Made by a program: the position numbers and the translations under genes
Shown: positions 1-11,774 of the stretch, one piece after another
Numbering within the stretch: position 1 is the stretch's first letter
Layout: every line of letters begins with the position of its first letter
Notes under the pieces: generated by a model
What the model was told of the DNA's origin: nothing
The model's input: only the letters and a program-made list of their open reading frames with translations
Database searches by the model: none
DNA from: Brevibacterium gallinarum
Lineage (GTDB): Bacteria > Actinomycetota > Actinomycetes > Actinomycetales > Brevibacteriaceae
Length of the DNA stretch: 64,000 nucleotides
Reading direction: 5' to 3'
NCBI RefSeq assembly: GCF_014836885.1
Contig: NZ_JACSPY010000002.1
Coordinates: 124,001-188,000, forward strand

Positions 1-515
1 CCCTCATCGTGTTCTCCGTCTACCTCCTCTTCGCCGGGCACAACCTGCCCGGCGGCGGCTTCGCCGCAGGACTCGTCGCCGGGATCGCACTCGCGCTGCG
101 CTACCTGGCCGGCGGCCGCTACGAACTCGCCGAGGCCGCCCCGGTCGACGCCGGCAAGCTGCTCGGCCTCGGACTGGCGCTCGGCGCCGGCACCGCGTTG
201 GGCGGACTGCTGTGGGGCTCAACAGTGTTCGACGCCGTCTGGCTCGACTTCACCGTCCCGCTGCTGGGCGAACTCCACGTCGGCACCGCACTGATCTTCG
301 ACATCGGCGTCTACCTCATCGTAGTCGGACTCATGCTCGACATCCTCCGCAGCCTCGGCGCCGAGGTCGACCGGCACCAGGAATCCGACGGGCGCCGGCT
401 CGCCGAATCCCTCTCGACCGAGGAGACGAGTCCCGACACCCAGCAGCTGCACACGCTGCTCGGCCGGATGGACGACGTCGACGTCGACGGCGGAGCGTCA
501 GGAGGCCGGCTGTGA
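1..515 (+). CDS. mnhA: Mrp Na+/H+ antiporter subunit A, MrpB-like C-terminal part (partial)
   Basis: The start lies left of the window; the frame is open from base 3 and 170 residues are visible. The segment is hydrophobic, with about four membrane helices and the HNLPGGGFAAGL motif typical of MrpB. In actinobacteria this domain is usually fused to the C-terminus of the large NuoL-like MrpA, so this is most likely the end of an MrpA/B fusion; a free mnhB cannot be excluded. It belongs to a six-subunit membrane complex exchanging Na+ for H+. The stop overlaps the GTG of the next gene, so the operon is translationally coupled. Confidence 0.85.
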   Translation, partial: LIVFSVYLLFAGHNLPGGGFAAGLVAGIALALRYLAGGRYELAEAAPVDAGKLLGLGLALGAGTALGGLLWGSTVFDAVWLDFTVPLLGELHVGTALIFDIGVYLIVVGLMLDILRSLGAEVDRHQESDGRRLAESLSTEETSPDTQQLHTLLGRMDDVDVDGGASGGRL

Positions 516-990
516 GCGTCTCCCTCGTCATGCTGCTGGCCATGGGCGTCATGTACGCCTGCGGCATCTACCTCATGCTCGACCGGTCCCTGACCCGCGT
601 GCTGCTCGGCTTCATGCTCATGGGCAATGCGACCAACCTGCTCATCATGCTCACCGCCGGCCCGCCCGGCCGCCCGCCGCTGACCGACGGGAAGAACCTC
701 TCGGCTGCCGGAATGTCCGATCCGCTGCCCCACGCACTCATCCTCACCGCCATCGTCATCACCTTTGCGATGAGCGCCTTCCTGCTGGCGATGATCTACC
801 GGTCCTGGCGGCTGGTGCGCAACGAGAACCTCGAAGACGACATCGAGGACATCCGCATCGCTTTCTCGCAGGGCCGCGACAATGCTGAAGAGGCCGGCAC
901 CAGCGGCGAATACGACGACACCGAATTCGGTGACGAAGCCCAGTCCCCGATTCCCGGCGCGCTCGACCTCGACGAGGAGGATGAGCGCTC

Positions 991-994
<4 letters not shown>
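512..994 (+). CDS. mnhC: Mrp Na+/H+ antiporter subunit C
   Basis: This 160-residue protein is homologous to NuoK, with three membrane helices in residues 1-100 (for example LGFMLMGNATNLLIM). The GTG start at 512 overlaps the stop of the preceding subunit (GTGA). After the last helix there is an unusually long acidic cytoplasmic tail, residues about 110-160, rich in Asp and Glu; typical MrpC proteins end soon after the third helix. The subunit forms part of the antiporter membrane domain. The next gene starts inside its stop codon (ATGA). Confidence 0.9.
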
Positions 995-2567
<1,573 letters not shown>

Positions 2568-2571
<4 letters not shown>

Positions 2572-3230
2572 GTCCCCAGCGGATGCTGCCAGCTGAGAAC
2601 ACCCCGACCCTGCGCCAGCGGCTGCGCTGGTTCTTCCGGCTGCCCAGCCCCCAGCAGTGGCTGCTGCTGGCCGGGCTCATCATCCTGTGGATCATGCTGT
2701 GGGACGAAGTCAGCGTGCTCACCGTCGTCACCGGCTTCATCATCGCCTGGACGGTCAGCCGCACCTTCTACCTCCCGCCCGTCGAACTCTCCGGCCGGCT
2801 CAACGTGTGGTACCTGCTCGTTTTCCTCGCGTGGTTCCTGTGGTCGATGGTCAAAGCCTCGATCGAAGTCGCCTGGCTGTCCGTGCGCCCGGCCCGCGTG
2901 CGCGCAGGAAGCCTGGTCGCCATCGATCTGCACACCCGCTCCGACCTGCTCATCACGCTGGTCGCACTCGTCGCCGGGCTCATCCCCGGCTCATTCGCCA
3001 CCGAGATCAACCGGGCCCGCTCGACGATCTACCTGCATGTCCTCAACTGCGCCACCGACGAGGACGTCGAACAGGCCCGCGCCGATGCCTACCGCATCGA
3101 GTTCTACCTGGTGCGCGCCATCGGCTCCCCGCACGACATCGCGATCCTCAACGACTGGCGCCACGAGCAGGGGCTTCCGCCGGTGCTGGAGAGCAAGTCG
3201 ATCACCCACCGGAGGAGGAAGCGCTCATGA
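2568..3230 (+). CDS. mnhE: Mrp Na+/H+ antiporter subunit E
   Basis: This 220-residue MrpE protein has hydrophobic helices in the first 90 residues (LLLAGLIILWIMLWDEVSVL, then a tryptophan-rich helix). The soluble part contains the usual MrpE features, including conversion from membrane to cytoplasm around LIPGSFATEIN and a region resembling HVLNC. It is a small subunit needed for assembly of the antiporter. Start and stop both overlap neighbouring genes by 4 nt. A purine-rich ggaggaggaa lies just before its stop and serves as the ribosome binding site of mnhF. Confidence 0.9.
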
Positions 3231-3724
3231 TGATCGCCGGCTACATCACCGGGCTGCTGTTCTCCGCGGCCGTGTTCATCACGATCGTCCGCATGATCAA
3301 GGGGCCCTCGATCCTCGACCGCATGATCTCCACCGACGTGCTGCTGGCCACCATGCTGTGCGGCTTCGGCGGCTTCATCGTCGTCACCGGCCGCACCGAC
3401 CTGCTGCCGGTCATGCTCGTCCTCGCCTCACTCGGCTTCATCGGCTCAGTGGCCGTCTCGCGCTACGTCAGCCGGTCCGAATCCCGCACCCCGGTCATCG
3501 GCGAGACCCGCCGCGGTGCCGCAGCACATGAGCATGCGCTGTCGGAATCGCATGTGCCCGGCCGCCACCAGGTCGGCCCGCTGTTCGGCTCCGACACCGA
3601 GGCGGTGCCTGAGAACCCGGCACCGCAGGCCTTCGCGGACGGCCGGGCCGGCGAGGCGATCGCCGAACTGCACGACCCGGCTGTCGACGCGGCTGACACG
3701 GAAGGGGAATCCGATGATCGCTGA
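3227..3724 (+). CDS. mnhF: Mrp Na+/H+ antiporter subunit F
   Basis: The first 90 of 165 residues are the MrpF core: three helices with the conserved KGPSILDRMISTDVLLA segment. The remaining 75 residues are a hydrophilic His/Ala/Glu-rich tail absent from short MrpF proteins (about 90 residues), so the protein is extended. The ATG at 3227 overlaps the mnhE stop and has a strong ggaggagg ribosome binding site; a second in-frame ATG follows directly. The end overlaps mnhG by 11 nt. Confidence 0.9.
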   Translation: MMIAGYITGLLFSAAVFITIVRMIKGPSILDRMISTDVLLATMLCGFGGFIVVTGRTDLLPVMLVLASLGFIGSVAVSRYVSRSESRTPVIGETRRGAAAHEHALSESHVPGRHQVGPLFGSDTEAVPENPAPQAFADGRAGEAIAELHDPAVDAADTEGESDDR

Positions 3725-4091
3725 CATCGTCTCCGGCACGCTGCTCATCGCCAGCGGCGCCCTGTCCCTGGCTGCGGCGGTCGGCCTGCTGCGCTTCCCC
3801 GACCTCATGAGCCGTCTGCACGCTGGCTCCAAGCCGCAGATCCTCGGGCTCATCTTCATGATGATCGCCATCAGCGTCCAGCAGTTCCACTGGGGCGTCA
3901 TCACCACTCTGCTGCTCATCGTCACCCTGCAGATGGCGACCACCCCCGTCGGCACGCACATGGTCGGCCGCGCCGGCTACCGCACCAAGCATCTGCGCCG
4001 CTCGATGCTCTATCGCGATGAGCTCTCCGATGCCGTGGCGCTGGCTGAGGAGCGCGACGCAATCGAGCACGAACGCCGGCAAGACGGCTAA
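3714..4091 (+). CDS. mnhG: Mrp Na+/H+ antiporter subunit G
   Basis: This 125-residue MrpG protein has three helices and the conserved LLRFPDLMSRLHAGSKPQ motif after the first helix. It is the last gene of the mrp operon. The ATG at 3714 lies inside the end of mnhF, preceded by ggaagggga as ribosome binding site. The C-terminal 30 residues are charged and probably cytoplasmic. The next gene, a response regulator, begins 42 bp downstream on the same strand, so co-transcription is possible. Confidence 0.92.
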   Translation: MIADIVSGTLLIASGALSLAAAVGLLRFPDLMSRLHAGSKPQILGLIFMMIAISVQQFHWGVITTLLLIVTLQMATTPVGTHMVGRAGYRTKHLRRSMLYRDELSDAVALAEERDAIEHERRQDG

Positions 4092-4133
4092 AGTTCGGGA
4101 TAACAGCAAATCTGAGCCAAGCGAAGGGTCCCC

Positions 4134-4879
4134 ATGACTGCGCAGCCCGGTGCCGACAACCGTCCCGTTGTCGTCCTCGCCGATGACGAACCCGATGTGC
4201 TCGGTGCCGTCGCCCCGTTCTTGGAACGCTCCGGCCTGCGGGTCATCACCGCACCCGACGGCAAACTCGCCCTCGACGAGATCCGCCGCCACAAACCTGA
4301 TGTCTGCGTCCTCGACGTGCTCATGCCCGGTGCCGACGGCCGCGAGGTGTTGCGCACCCTGCGTCGTGAGGAGAACTGGGTGCCGGTGCTGCTGCTCACC
4401 CAGGTCGGCGAAGCCGTCGAACGCGCCATGGCACTCGAAGAGGGTGCCGATGACTACCTGAACAAGCCCTTCGACCCGCACGAACTCGTCGCCCGCATCC
4501 GCGCGGTGCTGCGCCGCACCCGCCACGACGGCCCGCCCCTGGCCACTGCCCCGGTGCTCGTGTCGACTTTCGGGCTGCGCCTGGACCGCACGTCGCGGCG
4601 CGTGTGGCTCGGCGACCGGGAACTCGTCATCACGCCCAAGGGCGTGACACTGCTCGAATACCTCATGGTCCACCGCGACGAGCTCATCGAACGCCAGCGC
4701 CTGCTCGAGGTGCTGTGGGGCTTCGACGACGCCGTCGGCACCCGTGCGGTCGACTCCCGGGTCGCCGAGCTGCGCCGCGTCCTCGGTGAGGACGCCTCGA
4801 ATCCGCGCTGGATCGGCACCGTGCAGGGCCGCGGCTACCGGTTCGTCGCCGAGGTCACCGGCGCTGAGAACGCGAGGCC

Positions 4880-4883
<4 letters not shown>
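4134..4883 (+). CDS. OmpR/PhoB-family response regulator
   Basis: The 249-residue protein has a receiver domain (residues 12-127) and a winged-helix DNA-binding domain (about 140-245). The acidic pair D17/D18 is in VVLADDEPD, the phospho-acceptor is D61 in CVLDVLMP, T89 is in LLLTQ, and K111 is in YLNKPF. The C-terminal domain ends in the family-typical GRGYRF. It acts as a phosphorylation-controlled transcription factor for targets not visible here. The ribosome binding site gaaggg precedes the ATG. It is translationally coupled to the downstream histidine kinase. The mrp operon immediately upstream is a plausible but unproven target. Confidence 0.93.
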
Positions 4884-6220
<1,337 letters not shown>

Positions 6221-6250
6221 CCCCGCTCACCCCCCGACTCTGGAGACGCT

Positions 6251-6979
6251 GTGAGAACTCACCCCACACCTCGGGCCCGGCACCGCCGAGCCCTGCGTGC
6301 ACTCGCTGCGGCTGGCGCGATCCTGACGCTGTCCGGCTGCGGTCTGGTGGGCATCCGCACCTCCGATGAACCCGGCGGGCCGCTCGGCATCGCCGTCGCC
6401 CCCACCCAGGGACCCGAACCTGAGCCCACGGAGACCGGCCCGCAGATCCCCGAGGGCTGGGAGCTGCATCGGGCGGACTTCGCCGGCGAATGCAACTCGC
6501 GGCTCGAGGTCGCGCTGCCGCCGAGCGTGAAGGCGACGCCGGGCACTGAGCGCGGTTCCTTCATCTACTTCACCTTCGGCAGCCCGCACGACAAGATGGC
6601 CATGAACATCTCGTGCAACGAGAGCTTCCGGCAGTCACCGGTCGAGGAGCTGCAGTTCGAGAAGGAGTACGAGTTCTCCTACGGCGACAGCACCAAGCTC
6701 GCCGACCGCGACGTCAGAGTCGACAACGGCGCCGGCTGGGCGTACAAAGCCGAGGTCAACGAGAAGTCGAGCCTCATGATCGGCCTGGCCGGCGGCAGCG
6801 CTGCGAAGGGCTACGCGTTCGCTGTGTATGCGGCGCAGCAGGCCGAGGGCCGGATGGAGACCATCAGCGTCACCACCGTGGCCCTGGAGGACTCTCCCGA
6901 GGCGGTCGAAGCGGCTGAGGAGATCACTCAGCACGTCTTTGTCGACAAACAGCTGCTCATCATCCCCGACTGGCAGTGA
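6251..6979 (+). CDS. putative lipoprotein of unknown function
   Basis: This 242-residue protein starts at GTG 6251 with ggag upstream. The N-terminus is a lipoprotein signal: Arg-rich n-region, Ala/Leu core and lipobox LSGC with Cys about 30. The mature part is acidic, with a Pro/Glu linker and then a globular domain of no family I recognise; it contains two further cysteines (near ECNS and ISCNE). It lies 30 bp after the histidine kinase on the same strand, so it may be the external sensing partner of a kinase that lacks a sensor domain. That link is inferred from position only. Confidence 0.75.
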   Translation: MRTHPTPRARHRRALRALAAAGAILTLSGCGLVGIRTSDEPGGPLGIAVAPTQGPEPEPTETGPQIPEGWELHRADFAGECNSRLEVALPPSVKATPGTERGSFIYFTFGSPHDKMAMNISCNESFRQSPVEELQFEKEYEFSYGDSTKLADRDVRVDNGAGWAYKAEVNEKSSLMIGLAGGSAAKGYAFAVYAAQQAEGRMETISVTTVALEDSPEAVEAAEEITQHVFVDKQLLIIPDWQ

Positions 6980-7005
6980 CCGCCGCCGGGGTATCAGGCT
7001 GCACC

Positions 7006-7779
7006 TCATTCCCGGTCGCGGATCGCGGTGAGCTCTGCCGCCAGCGCGGCTTGGTAGGTGAAGACGTCGCCGCTCAGTGAGATGACCGAATAGCCGCGCT
7101 CGAGTGCCGCAGCGCTGAGCTGCTCGGAGGTGGAGAAGATCCCGGCCGCCGTGCCGGTCGCCTGCGCCGCCTCGGCCACCGTGTCGAGGGCGGAGAGGAA
7201 CGCAGACGACGTGAAGTCCCCAGGGGCGCCGAGGTTCGTCGACAGGTCCAGCGGGCCGACGAAGAGCACATCGACGTCGTCGACCGCGCCGATCTCGGCG
7301 GCAGCCGCGACCGCAGCCGGGGTCTCGATCTGCGGCAGGAACATCACCGACTCATTGGCTGCGGCCTGTTTGTCCCCCGGCGCGCCGGGGGAGTAGAGGT
7401 CATGGGCGATGCCGAAGGCGCTGCCCCGCCGGCCCGCCGGCGGGAACCGCATCCACTGGGCGATCTCGGCGGCCTGTGCAGCGGAGTCGACGTAGGGCAT
7501 CATGATCCCCTCCGCCCCGGCGTCGAGGGCGGTGGAGACGAGATGCTGACTGTGCCCGGCGACCCGGACGAAGGAGGCGATGTCCTCTCGGCGGGAGACC
7601 GCCAGGGCCGGGCGGATCGCATCGAGCGACCAGCCGGTGTGCTCAAGATCGTAGAGCACCCAGTCGGCCCCGGCCCGGGCGCAGAGCGCACCGATGCCGG
7701 GAGTGGCGAATTCGAGGATGAAGGTGCCCAGCGCCGGCTTCCCGGCAGCGAGGCGCTCACGCACATGTGCAGTCGTCAT
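7006..7779 (-). CDS. HpcH/HpaI-family aldolase
   Basis: This 257-residue protein of the HpcH/HpaI aldolase/citrate-lyase family is a metal-dependent class II aldolase that cleaves or condenses 2-oxo acids (the 4-hydroxy-2-oxoheptanedioate or 2-dehydro-3-deoxyglucarate aldolase group). Family signatures are DLEHTGWSLD (catalytic His region), GAEGIMMPYV, the metal-ligand Glu in PQIETPAAV, and the metal-ligand Asp in VGPLDLS. The substrate cannot be told from sequence. The start is ATG 7779: a TACGCT -10 hexamer lies exactly 6 nt upstream, implying a leaderless mRNA. No pathway partners are adjacent. Confidence 0.85.
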   Translation of the reverse strand: MTTAHVRERLAAGKPALGTFILEFATPGIGALCARAGADWVLYDLEHTGWSLDAIRPALAVSRREDIASFVRVAGHSQHLVSTALDAGAEGIMMPYVDSAAQAAEIAQWMRFPPAGRRGSAFGIAHDLYSPGAPGDKQAAANESVMFLPQIETPAAVAAAAEIGAVDDVDVLFVGPLDLSTNLGAPGDFTSSAFLSALDTVAEAAQATGTAAGIFSTSEQLSAAALERGYSVISLSGDVFTYQAALAAELTAIRDRE

Positions 7780-7785
7780 GAGGTC

Positions 7786-7791
7786 AGCGTA
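7786..7791 (-). promoter_or_regulatory. -10 element of leaderless promoter (HpcH-type aldolase)
   Basis: TACGCT on the minus strand, followed by 6 nt and then the ATG at 7779; no ribosome binding site is present. It fits the actinobacterial leaderless pattern seen repeatedly in this window. Confidence 0.5.
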
Positions 7792-7875
7792 TCCGGCGCA
7801 GGCACAGCAGCATATGCGCGTGCCACGATGTGAATTCTGAGCATTTCCCCCCACCGCACACCCGGCCGACGCTGG

Positions 7876-7881
7876 TAGCGT
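7876..7881 (+). promoter_or_regulatory. -10 element of leaderless promoter (S9 peptidase)
   Basis: TAGCGT, followed by 7 nt and the ATG at 7889; there is no Shine-Dalgarno sequence in between. Confidence 0.5.
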
Positions 7882-7888
7882 TTCGCCC

Positions 7889-9958
7889 ATGACGATTACC
7901 GACACTCCCACATCCCCGGGCATCAGCATCGACGCCCTGCTCGACGCCCACCGCCTCAACGGCCTGGCCGCCAACCCCACCGGCGGTGCCGTCGCCCTGG
8001 TGCAGACGGTCCAGCAGGCACCCGCCGCCGAGGTGGCCGAGCCCGGCGAGACCGCCGACCGCGACGACGCGGCTGGCGACCCGCGCGCCGGTGACTACCT
8101 CACCGCCCTCTACACCGTCGACGAGGCGCCGGTCAGGCTGACCTCCCCGCTCGCCTCGGTCGGGGCTGCCAGCGTCGACGACGCCGGCAATGTGTGGTTC
8201 ATCGCCAAGCGCGCCAACACCGCCGACGATGCCGCCGAGGACGCCAGCCTGTGGAAGCTTCCCGCCCGCGGCGAGGCGATCCAGATGGCCACCCGCCCCG
8301 GCGGATTCTCCTCGGTCACCGTGCGCGGCACGACGGTGCTCGCCACCGGCCCGATCGCTGATGGTGCTGAGGATGAGAAGACCCACGCCGAGCTGTACGG
8401 CACGCGCACAGCCCACAAGGTCACCGGCATCCTGCACGATTCCTTCCCGCTCCGCAGCTGGGACTCCGATCTCGGACCGGACCGTGACGGCCTGCTCATC
8501 GCCGACTGCAGCGACACCGGCCGCAGCGACAGCCGTGATGCCGGGACGCTGAGCTTCCGGCACGGGCCGGTTCCGGCCGGCCGGGTCACTGGTGTCGAAC
8601 TCTCCGCAGACGGCACTGTCGCGCTCCTGGACGTCAGGCGGCTGGAGGAGAAGACGACCGAGGTCACCGATATCTGGCGCGTCGACATCGCCTCCGGTGA
8701 CGCCGGCATCCTGCTGCACGCGGCCCATCCGATCGACTACACCACACAGGCGCTCAGCCCCTCGGGCCGGTTCGCCGCGGTGAGCGAGGAGACCGCCTGG
8801 ACTGCCCAGTCGAACCTGCAGCAGCGGTCCGTGCTCGTCGACCTCGCAACCGGAGCCGCCCAGCCGCTGTGGCCCGCCGGCGACCAGTGGTACTCCATCA
8901 CCTGGCTCGACGACGACACACTGCTGGCGACCTCGGACTACCGCGGTCGCGGAGCCGTGTGGATCGGCGGACCCGACGACGCCCAGCCGCGCCTGCTGGC
9001 AGGCGGCGCCGACCAGCCGTACCACTACAGCAGTCTTGTCTCCGCGCCCGAGGGGGTGCTCGCGATCCGCTCCTCGGTCGCCGAAGCTCCGCACCTCGTC
9101 GCCATCGACACCGCAAGAGGCGACGTCGCGATCCGCACCAACCCGGCTGATGACCTGGCACCTGCCGGCCGGCTCGAGGAGGTCGTCACGACCGCAGCCG
9201 ACGGTACCGAGATCCGCGCCTGGCTTGCCCTGCCGGCCACCGCCTCGGCGGCGGAGACCGCAGCACCCCACCCGCTGGCCGTGTTCGTCCACGGCGGGCC
9301 GTGGGGATCCTGGAATGCCTGGACCTACCGCTGGAACCCGTGGCCCTTCGTCGCAGCCGGCTACGCGGTGCTCATGCCGGACCCGGCGATCTCGACCGGC
9401 TACGGTCAGGCGTTCATCGACCGCGGTCAGCAGGAGCTCGGCGGGGCACCCTTCGACGATGTCGTGGCGCTTGCCGATGCGGCGATTGCCCGCGCCGACA
9501 TCGACGAGACCCGCCAGGCGCTCGCCGGCGGCTCCTACGGCGGCTACATGGCCAACTGGGTCGCCGGGCACACCGGAGACCGGTTCCGCTGCATCGTTAC
9601 CCACGCCTCCCTGTGGGACGTCACCACGATGGGAGCGACGACCGACAACGGCTCGTGGGCGCTGGCGATGGCCGAGCAGGCCCAGACGTACTCGCCGCAC
9701 CTGTATGTGCGCGACATCGAGGTGCCGGTGCTCGTCATCCACGGCGACAAGGACTACCGCGTGCCGATCGGACAGGGCCAGCAGCTGTGGTTCGACCTGC
9801 TGACCTTCTCCAAGACCCCGCTCGATGCGCACGGGAAGACCCAGCACAGGTTCCTGTACTACCCGAACGAGAACCACTGGATCCTCAGCCGCGGCAATGC
9901 CCGGCAGTGGTACCAGGAATTCATCGCCTTCCTCGACCAGCACGTCACCGGCGCATGA
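7889..9958 (+). CDS. prolyl oligopeptidase family (S9) serine peptidase
   Basis: This 689-residue, probably cytoplasmic enzyme (no signal peptide) has an N-terminal beta-propeller-like region (about 1-430) and a C-terminal alpha/beta-hydrolase domain. The oxyanion/HGG segment FVHGGPWGSWN, nucleophile S549 in GGSYGGYM, Asp in HGDKDYRVP (about 625) and His in NENHW (about 662) form the catalytic triad of the acylaminoacyl-peptidase group. It would hydrolyse short peptides or N-blocked amino acids. Its stop overlaps the start of pcs (ATGA), so the two are translated together although no functional link is known. Confidence 0.9.
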   Translation: MTITDTPTSPGISIDALLDAHRLNGLAANPTGGAVALVQTVQQAPAAEVAEPGETADRDDAAGDPRAGDYLTALYTVDEAPVRLTSPLASVGAASVDDAGNVWFIAKRANTADDAAEDASLWKLPARGEAIQMATRPGGFSSVTVRGTTVLATGPIADGAEDEKTHAELYGTRTAHKVTGILHDSFPLRSWDSDLGPDRDGLLIADCSDTGRSDSRDAGTLSFRHGPVPAGRVTGVELSADGTVALLDVRRLEEKTTEVTDIWRVDIASGDAGILLHAAHPIDYTTQALSPSGRFAAVSEETAWTAQSNLQQRSVLVDLATGAAQPLWPAGDQWYSITWLDDDTLLATSDYRGRGAVWIGGPDDAQPRLLAGGADQPYHYSSLVSAPEGVLAIRSSVAEAPHLVAIDTARGDVAIRTNPADDLAPAGRLEEVVTTAADGTEIRAWLALPATASAAETAAPHPLAVFVHGGPWGSWNAWTYRWNPWPFVAAGYAVLMPDPAISTGYGQAFIDRGQQELGGAPFDDVVALADAAIARADIDETRQALAGGSYGGYMANWVAGHTGDRFRCIVTHASLWDVTTMGATTDNGSWALAMAEQAQTYSPHLYVRDIEVPVLVIHGDKDYRVPIGQGQQLWFDLLTFSKTPLDAHGKTQHRFLYYPNENHWILSRGNARQWYQEFIAFLDQHVTGA

Positions 9959-10728
9959 GCGCCGCACCGCAGCCTGCCATGACGACCAGCCCCGCATCCG
10001 AATCCCAGCCCGCAGCCTATCGCCGGCGCGCACACGCCGGTGCGTGGGCGGTGCACCTGTTCACCCTCTCCGGGTTCCTGTGGGCGCTGCTGGCGATGCT
10101 CGCCCTGCTCGACGGACACATCGGCTGGATGTGGCTGTGGCTGGGCATCGCAGCGCTCATCGACGGGGTCGACGGGTTCCTCGCCCGCAAGGCGCGCGTC
10201 AAGGAGATCGCCCCGTGGTTCGACGGCACTGTCGTCGATATCGTCGTCGACTACCTGACGTGGACATTCATTCCGGTGCTGTTCATGCTCATGCACCTGC
10301 CGCTGGGACCCAGGCCGGTGGCGATCGGGCTGTCAGTGCTCATCCTCGTGTCCTCGATGTTCTGCTATGCCAATGAGAACTGGAAGTCGACTGACTACTA
10401 CTTCATCGGCTTCCCGGCAGCCTGGAACGTCATCGCCGTCATGCTCTACGTGCTGGCCCTGCCGGCATCGCTCACCATCGCCGCAGTGCTCGTGTTCGTC
10501 GTGCTCACCCTCGTGCCGACGCACTACACGCACCCGTTCCGGGTTGAGCGCTTCATGGCGCTCAACATCATCGCCGTGCTCGTGTGGATGGGGGCCACAG
10601 CCTGGATGGTCGCGATCTACCCCGAGCGCCCGGTATGGCTGCTTGCGGTTTTCTGGATCTCCGGCGGCTGGTTCGCCGCGACCTGCATCCTGCGCGATAT
10701 CCGCGGCCGACGGGCGGAGCAGCGCTGA
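9955..10728 (+). CDS. pcs: phosphatidylcholine synthase (CDP-diacylglycerol:choline phosphatidyltransferase)
   Basis: This 257-residue integral membrane protein has about eight helices and the CDP-alcohol phosphotransferase signature DG-x2-AR-x8-G-x3-D-x3-D, visible as DGFLAR (73-78) and G91, D95, D99 in GTVVDIVVD. Unlike generic family members, it carries features of rhizobial Pcs: AVHLFTLSG at the N-terminus, DYYFIGFPAAWNV in the middle, and THYTHPFRVERF. Pcs condenses choline with CDP-diacylglycerol to phosphatidylcholine in one step. The ATG at 9955 overlaps the S9 peptidase stop. A downstream ATG at 9979 is possible. Phosphatidylcholine is unusual in actinobacteria. Confidence 0.82.
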   Translation: MSAAPQPAMTTSPASESQPAAYRRRAHAGAWAVHLFTLSGFLWALLAMLALLDGHIGWMWLWLGIAALIDGVDGFLARKARVKEIAPWFDGTVVDIVVDYLTWTFIPVLFMLMHLPLGPRPVAIGLSVLILVSSMFCYANENWKSTDYYFIGFPAAWNVIAVMLYVLALPASLTIAAVLVFVVLTLVPTHYTHPFRVERFMALNIIAVLVWMGATAWMVAIYPERPVWLLAVFWISGGWFAATCILRDIRGRRAEQR

Positions 10729-10753
10729 AGCTGTCGACTAGGAGGGCTCTGGA

Positions 10754-11713
10754 CTAGGAGGGCTCGGAGATGCCCGGCCGCGTCGGCGCGCGGCCGCCGA
10801 GGCGCCACTTGACGATCCGGTCGCGCTGCCACCGGGAGGCCTCCAGCAGGCAGGTGAAGACGATGAGACCGGCGACGATGAGGATGACGTAGAGCGGGTA
10901 CCGGTCCCCCTTGAGCCAGAAGTACACGTACGGGGCGGTGAAGGTGATGATCGCGACGATCATGCCGAGCAGCCGGGTGATCCGCCGGCGTCCGGCGACC
11001 ATCGCGATGACACCCCACGTGTATGGGATCGCGGTGACGAGGTCGATCGTCCACAGCACCCACAGCTGGCCATTGAACTGCGAGACGAAGGACACCGGCA
11101 GGGCCCGCAGCGCCGAGTACACGAGCACCACCAGATAGGCGATGACCTTCGGGCTGCGGAAGAACCGGCGCAGCCAGGACCGTTCGATGATCGGGGCGGC
11201 GGTGCGGCGCAGTGCCGCCAGGCTGCGGCGGGTCAGCGTCAGCGCATCGGTGCCGGTGCCGGCTGCGCGTACGAACGCCTGCTGGGCAGGCGACCCATGT
11301 GCCCACGTGCGCACCCAGTTCTCGGGGTTGAGCGCCACCGGCACGCAGCCGTTCTCTCCTGCCCCGGCGACGTGGAGCACGTTCGCCCCGAACGCCTCCT
11401 GCAGCCGGGCGACCTGCCAGGCGTCGACGGCCGCCAGCCACAGCAGCTGGCGGCGCTCAAGCGCCTGCCGCAGGGCGGCAGCCAGCGAGGTGGCCAGCGG
11501 GTCCTCAGCGGCGAGCGCCTCGGCGGTGAGAGTGGTGGCCTCGATCTGTGGCAGCTGCGCGATTTCGACCGTGTTCGCCGGGGTGAGGTCGCCGAGGCGG
11601 TCGGCACCGGAGATCTCGATGAGGGCGGCGGAGTCCATCTCGAAGCGCCGGCACAGCGGCAGGTCGGCTGCGCTGTAGGAGGCGATGAGCTGAAGCCAGG
11701 GGGATCGGGTCAC
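10754..11713 (-). CDS. hypothetical membrane protein
   Basis: No family was recognised for this 319-residue protein. The first 180 residues are soluble, Ala/Leu-rich and contain LLWLAAVDAWQVARLQEAFG; the C-terminal part has four hydrophobic segments (about 186-290) followed by a basic tail. The start is GTG 11713, with a GAGAAT -10-like hexamer 7 nt upstream. It converges with pcs, 25 bp away; the gap and stop region hold two copies of ctaggagggctc. A role at the membrane is all that can be said. Confidence 0.65.
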   Translation of the reverse strand: MTRSPWLQLIASYSAADLPLCRRFEMDSAALIEISGADRLGDLTPANTVEIAQLPQIEATTLTAEALAAEDPLATSLAAALRQALERRQLLWLAAVDAWQVARLQEAFGANVLHVAGAGENGCVPVALNPENWVRTWAHGSPAQQAFVRAAGTGTDALTLTRRSLAALRRTAAPIIERSWLRRFFRSPKVIAYLVVLVYSALRALPVSFVSQFNGQLWVLWTIDLVTAIPYTWGVIAMVAGRRRITRLLGMIVAIITFTAPYVYFWLKGDRYPLYVILIVAGLIVFTCLLEASRWQRDRIVKWRLGGRAPTRPGISEPS

Positions 11714-11720
11714 GTGTGGA

Positions 11721-11726
11721 ATTCTC
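11721..11726 (-). promoter_or_regulatory. -10-like element of leaderless promoter
   Basis: GAGAAT on the minus strand with 7 nt to the GTG start at 11713; no ribosome binding site lies between. Confidence 0.35.
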
Positions 11727-11774
11727 GCATGCGGCCGGTGGCGGGCCTTCCAGCAATTGCGCAGCCAGGGCCGC

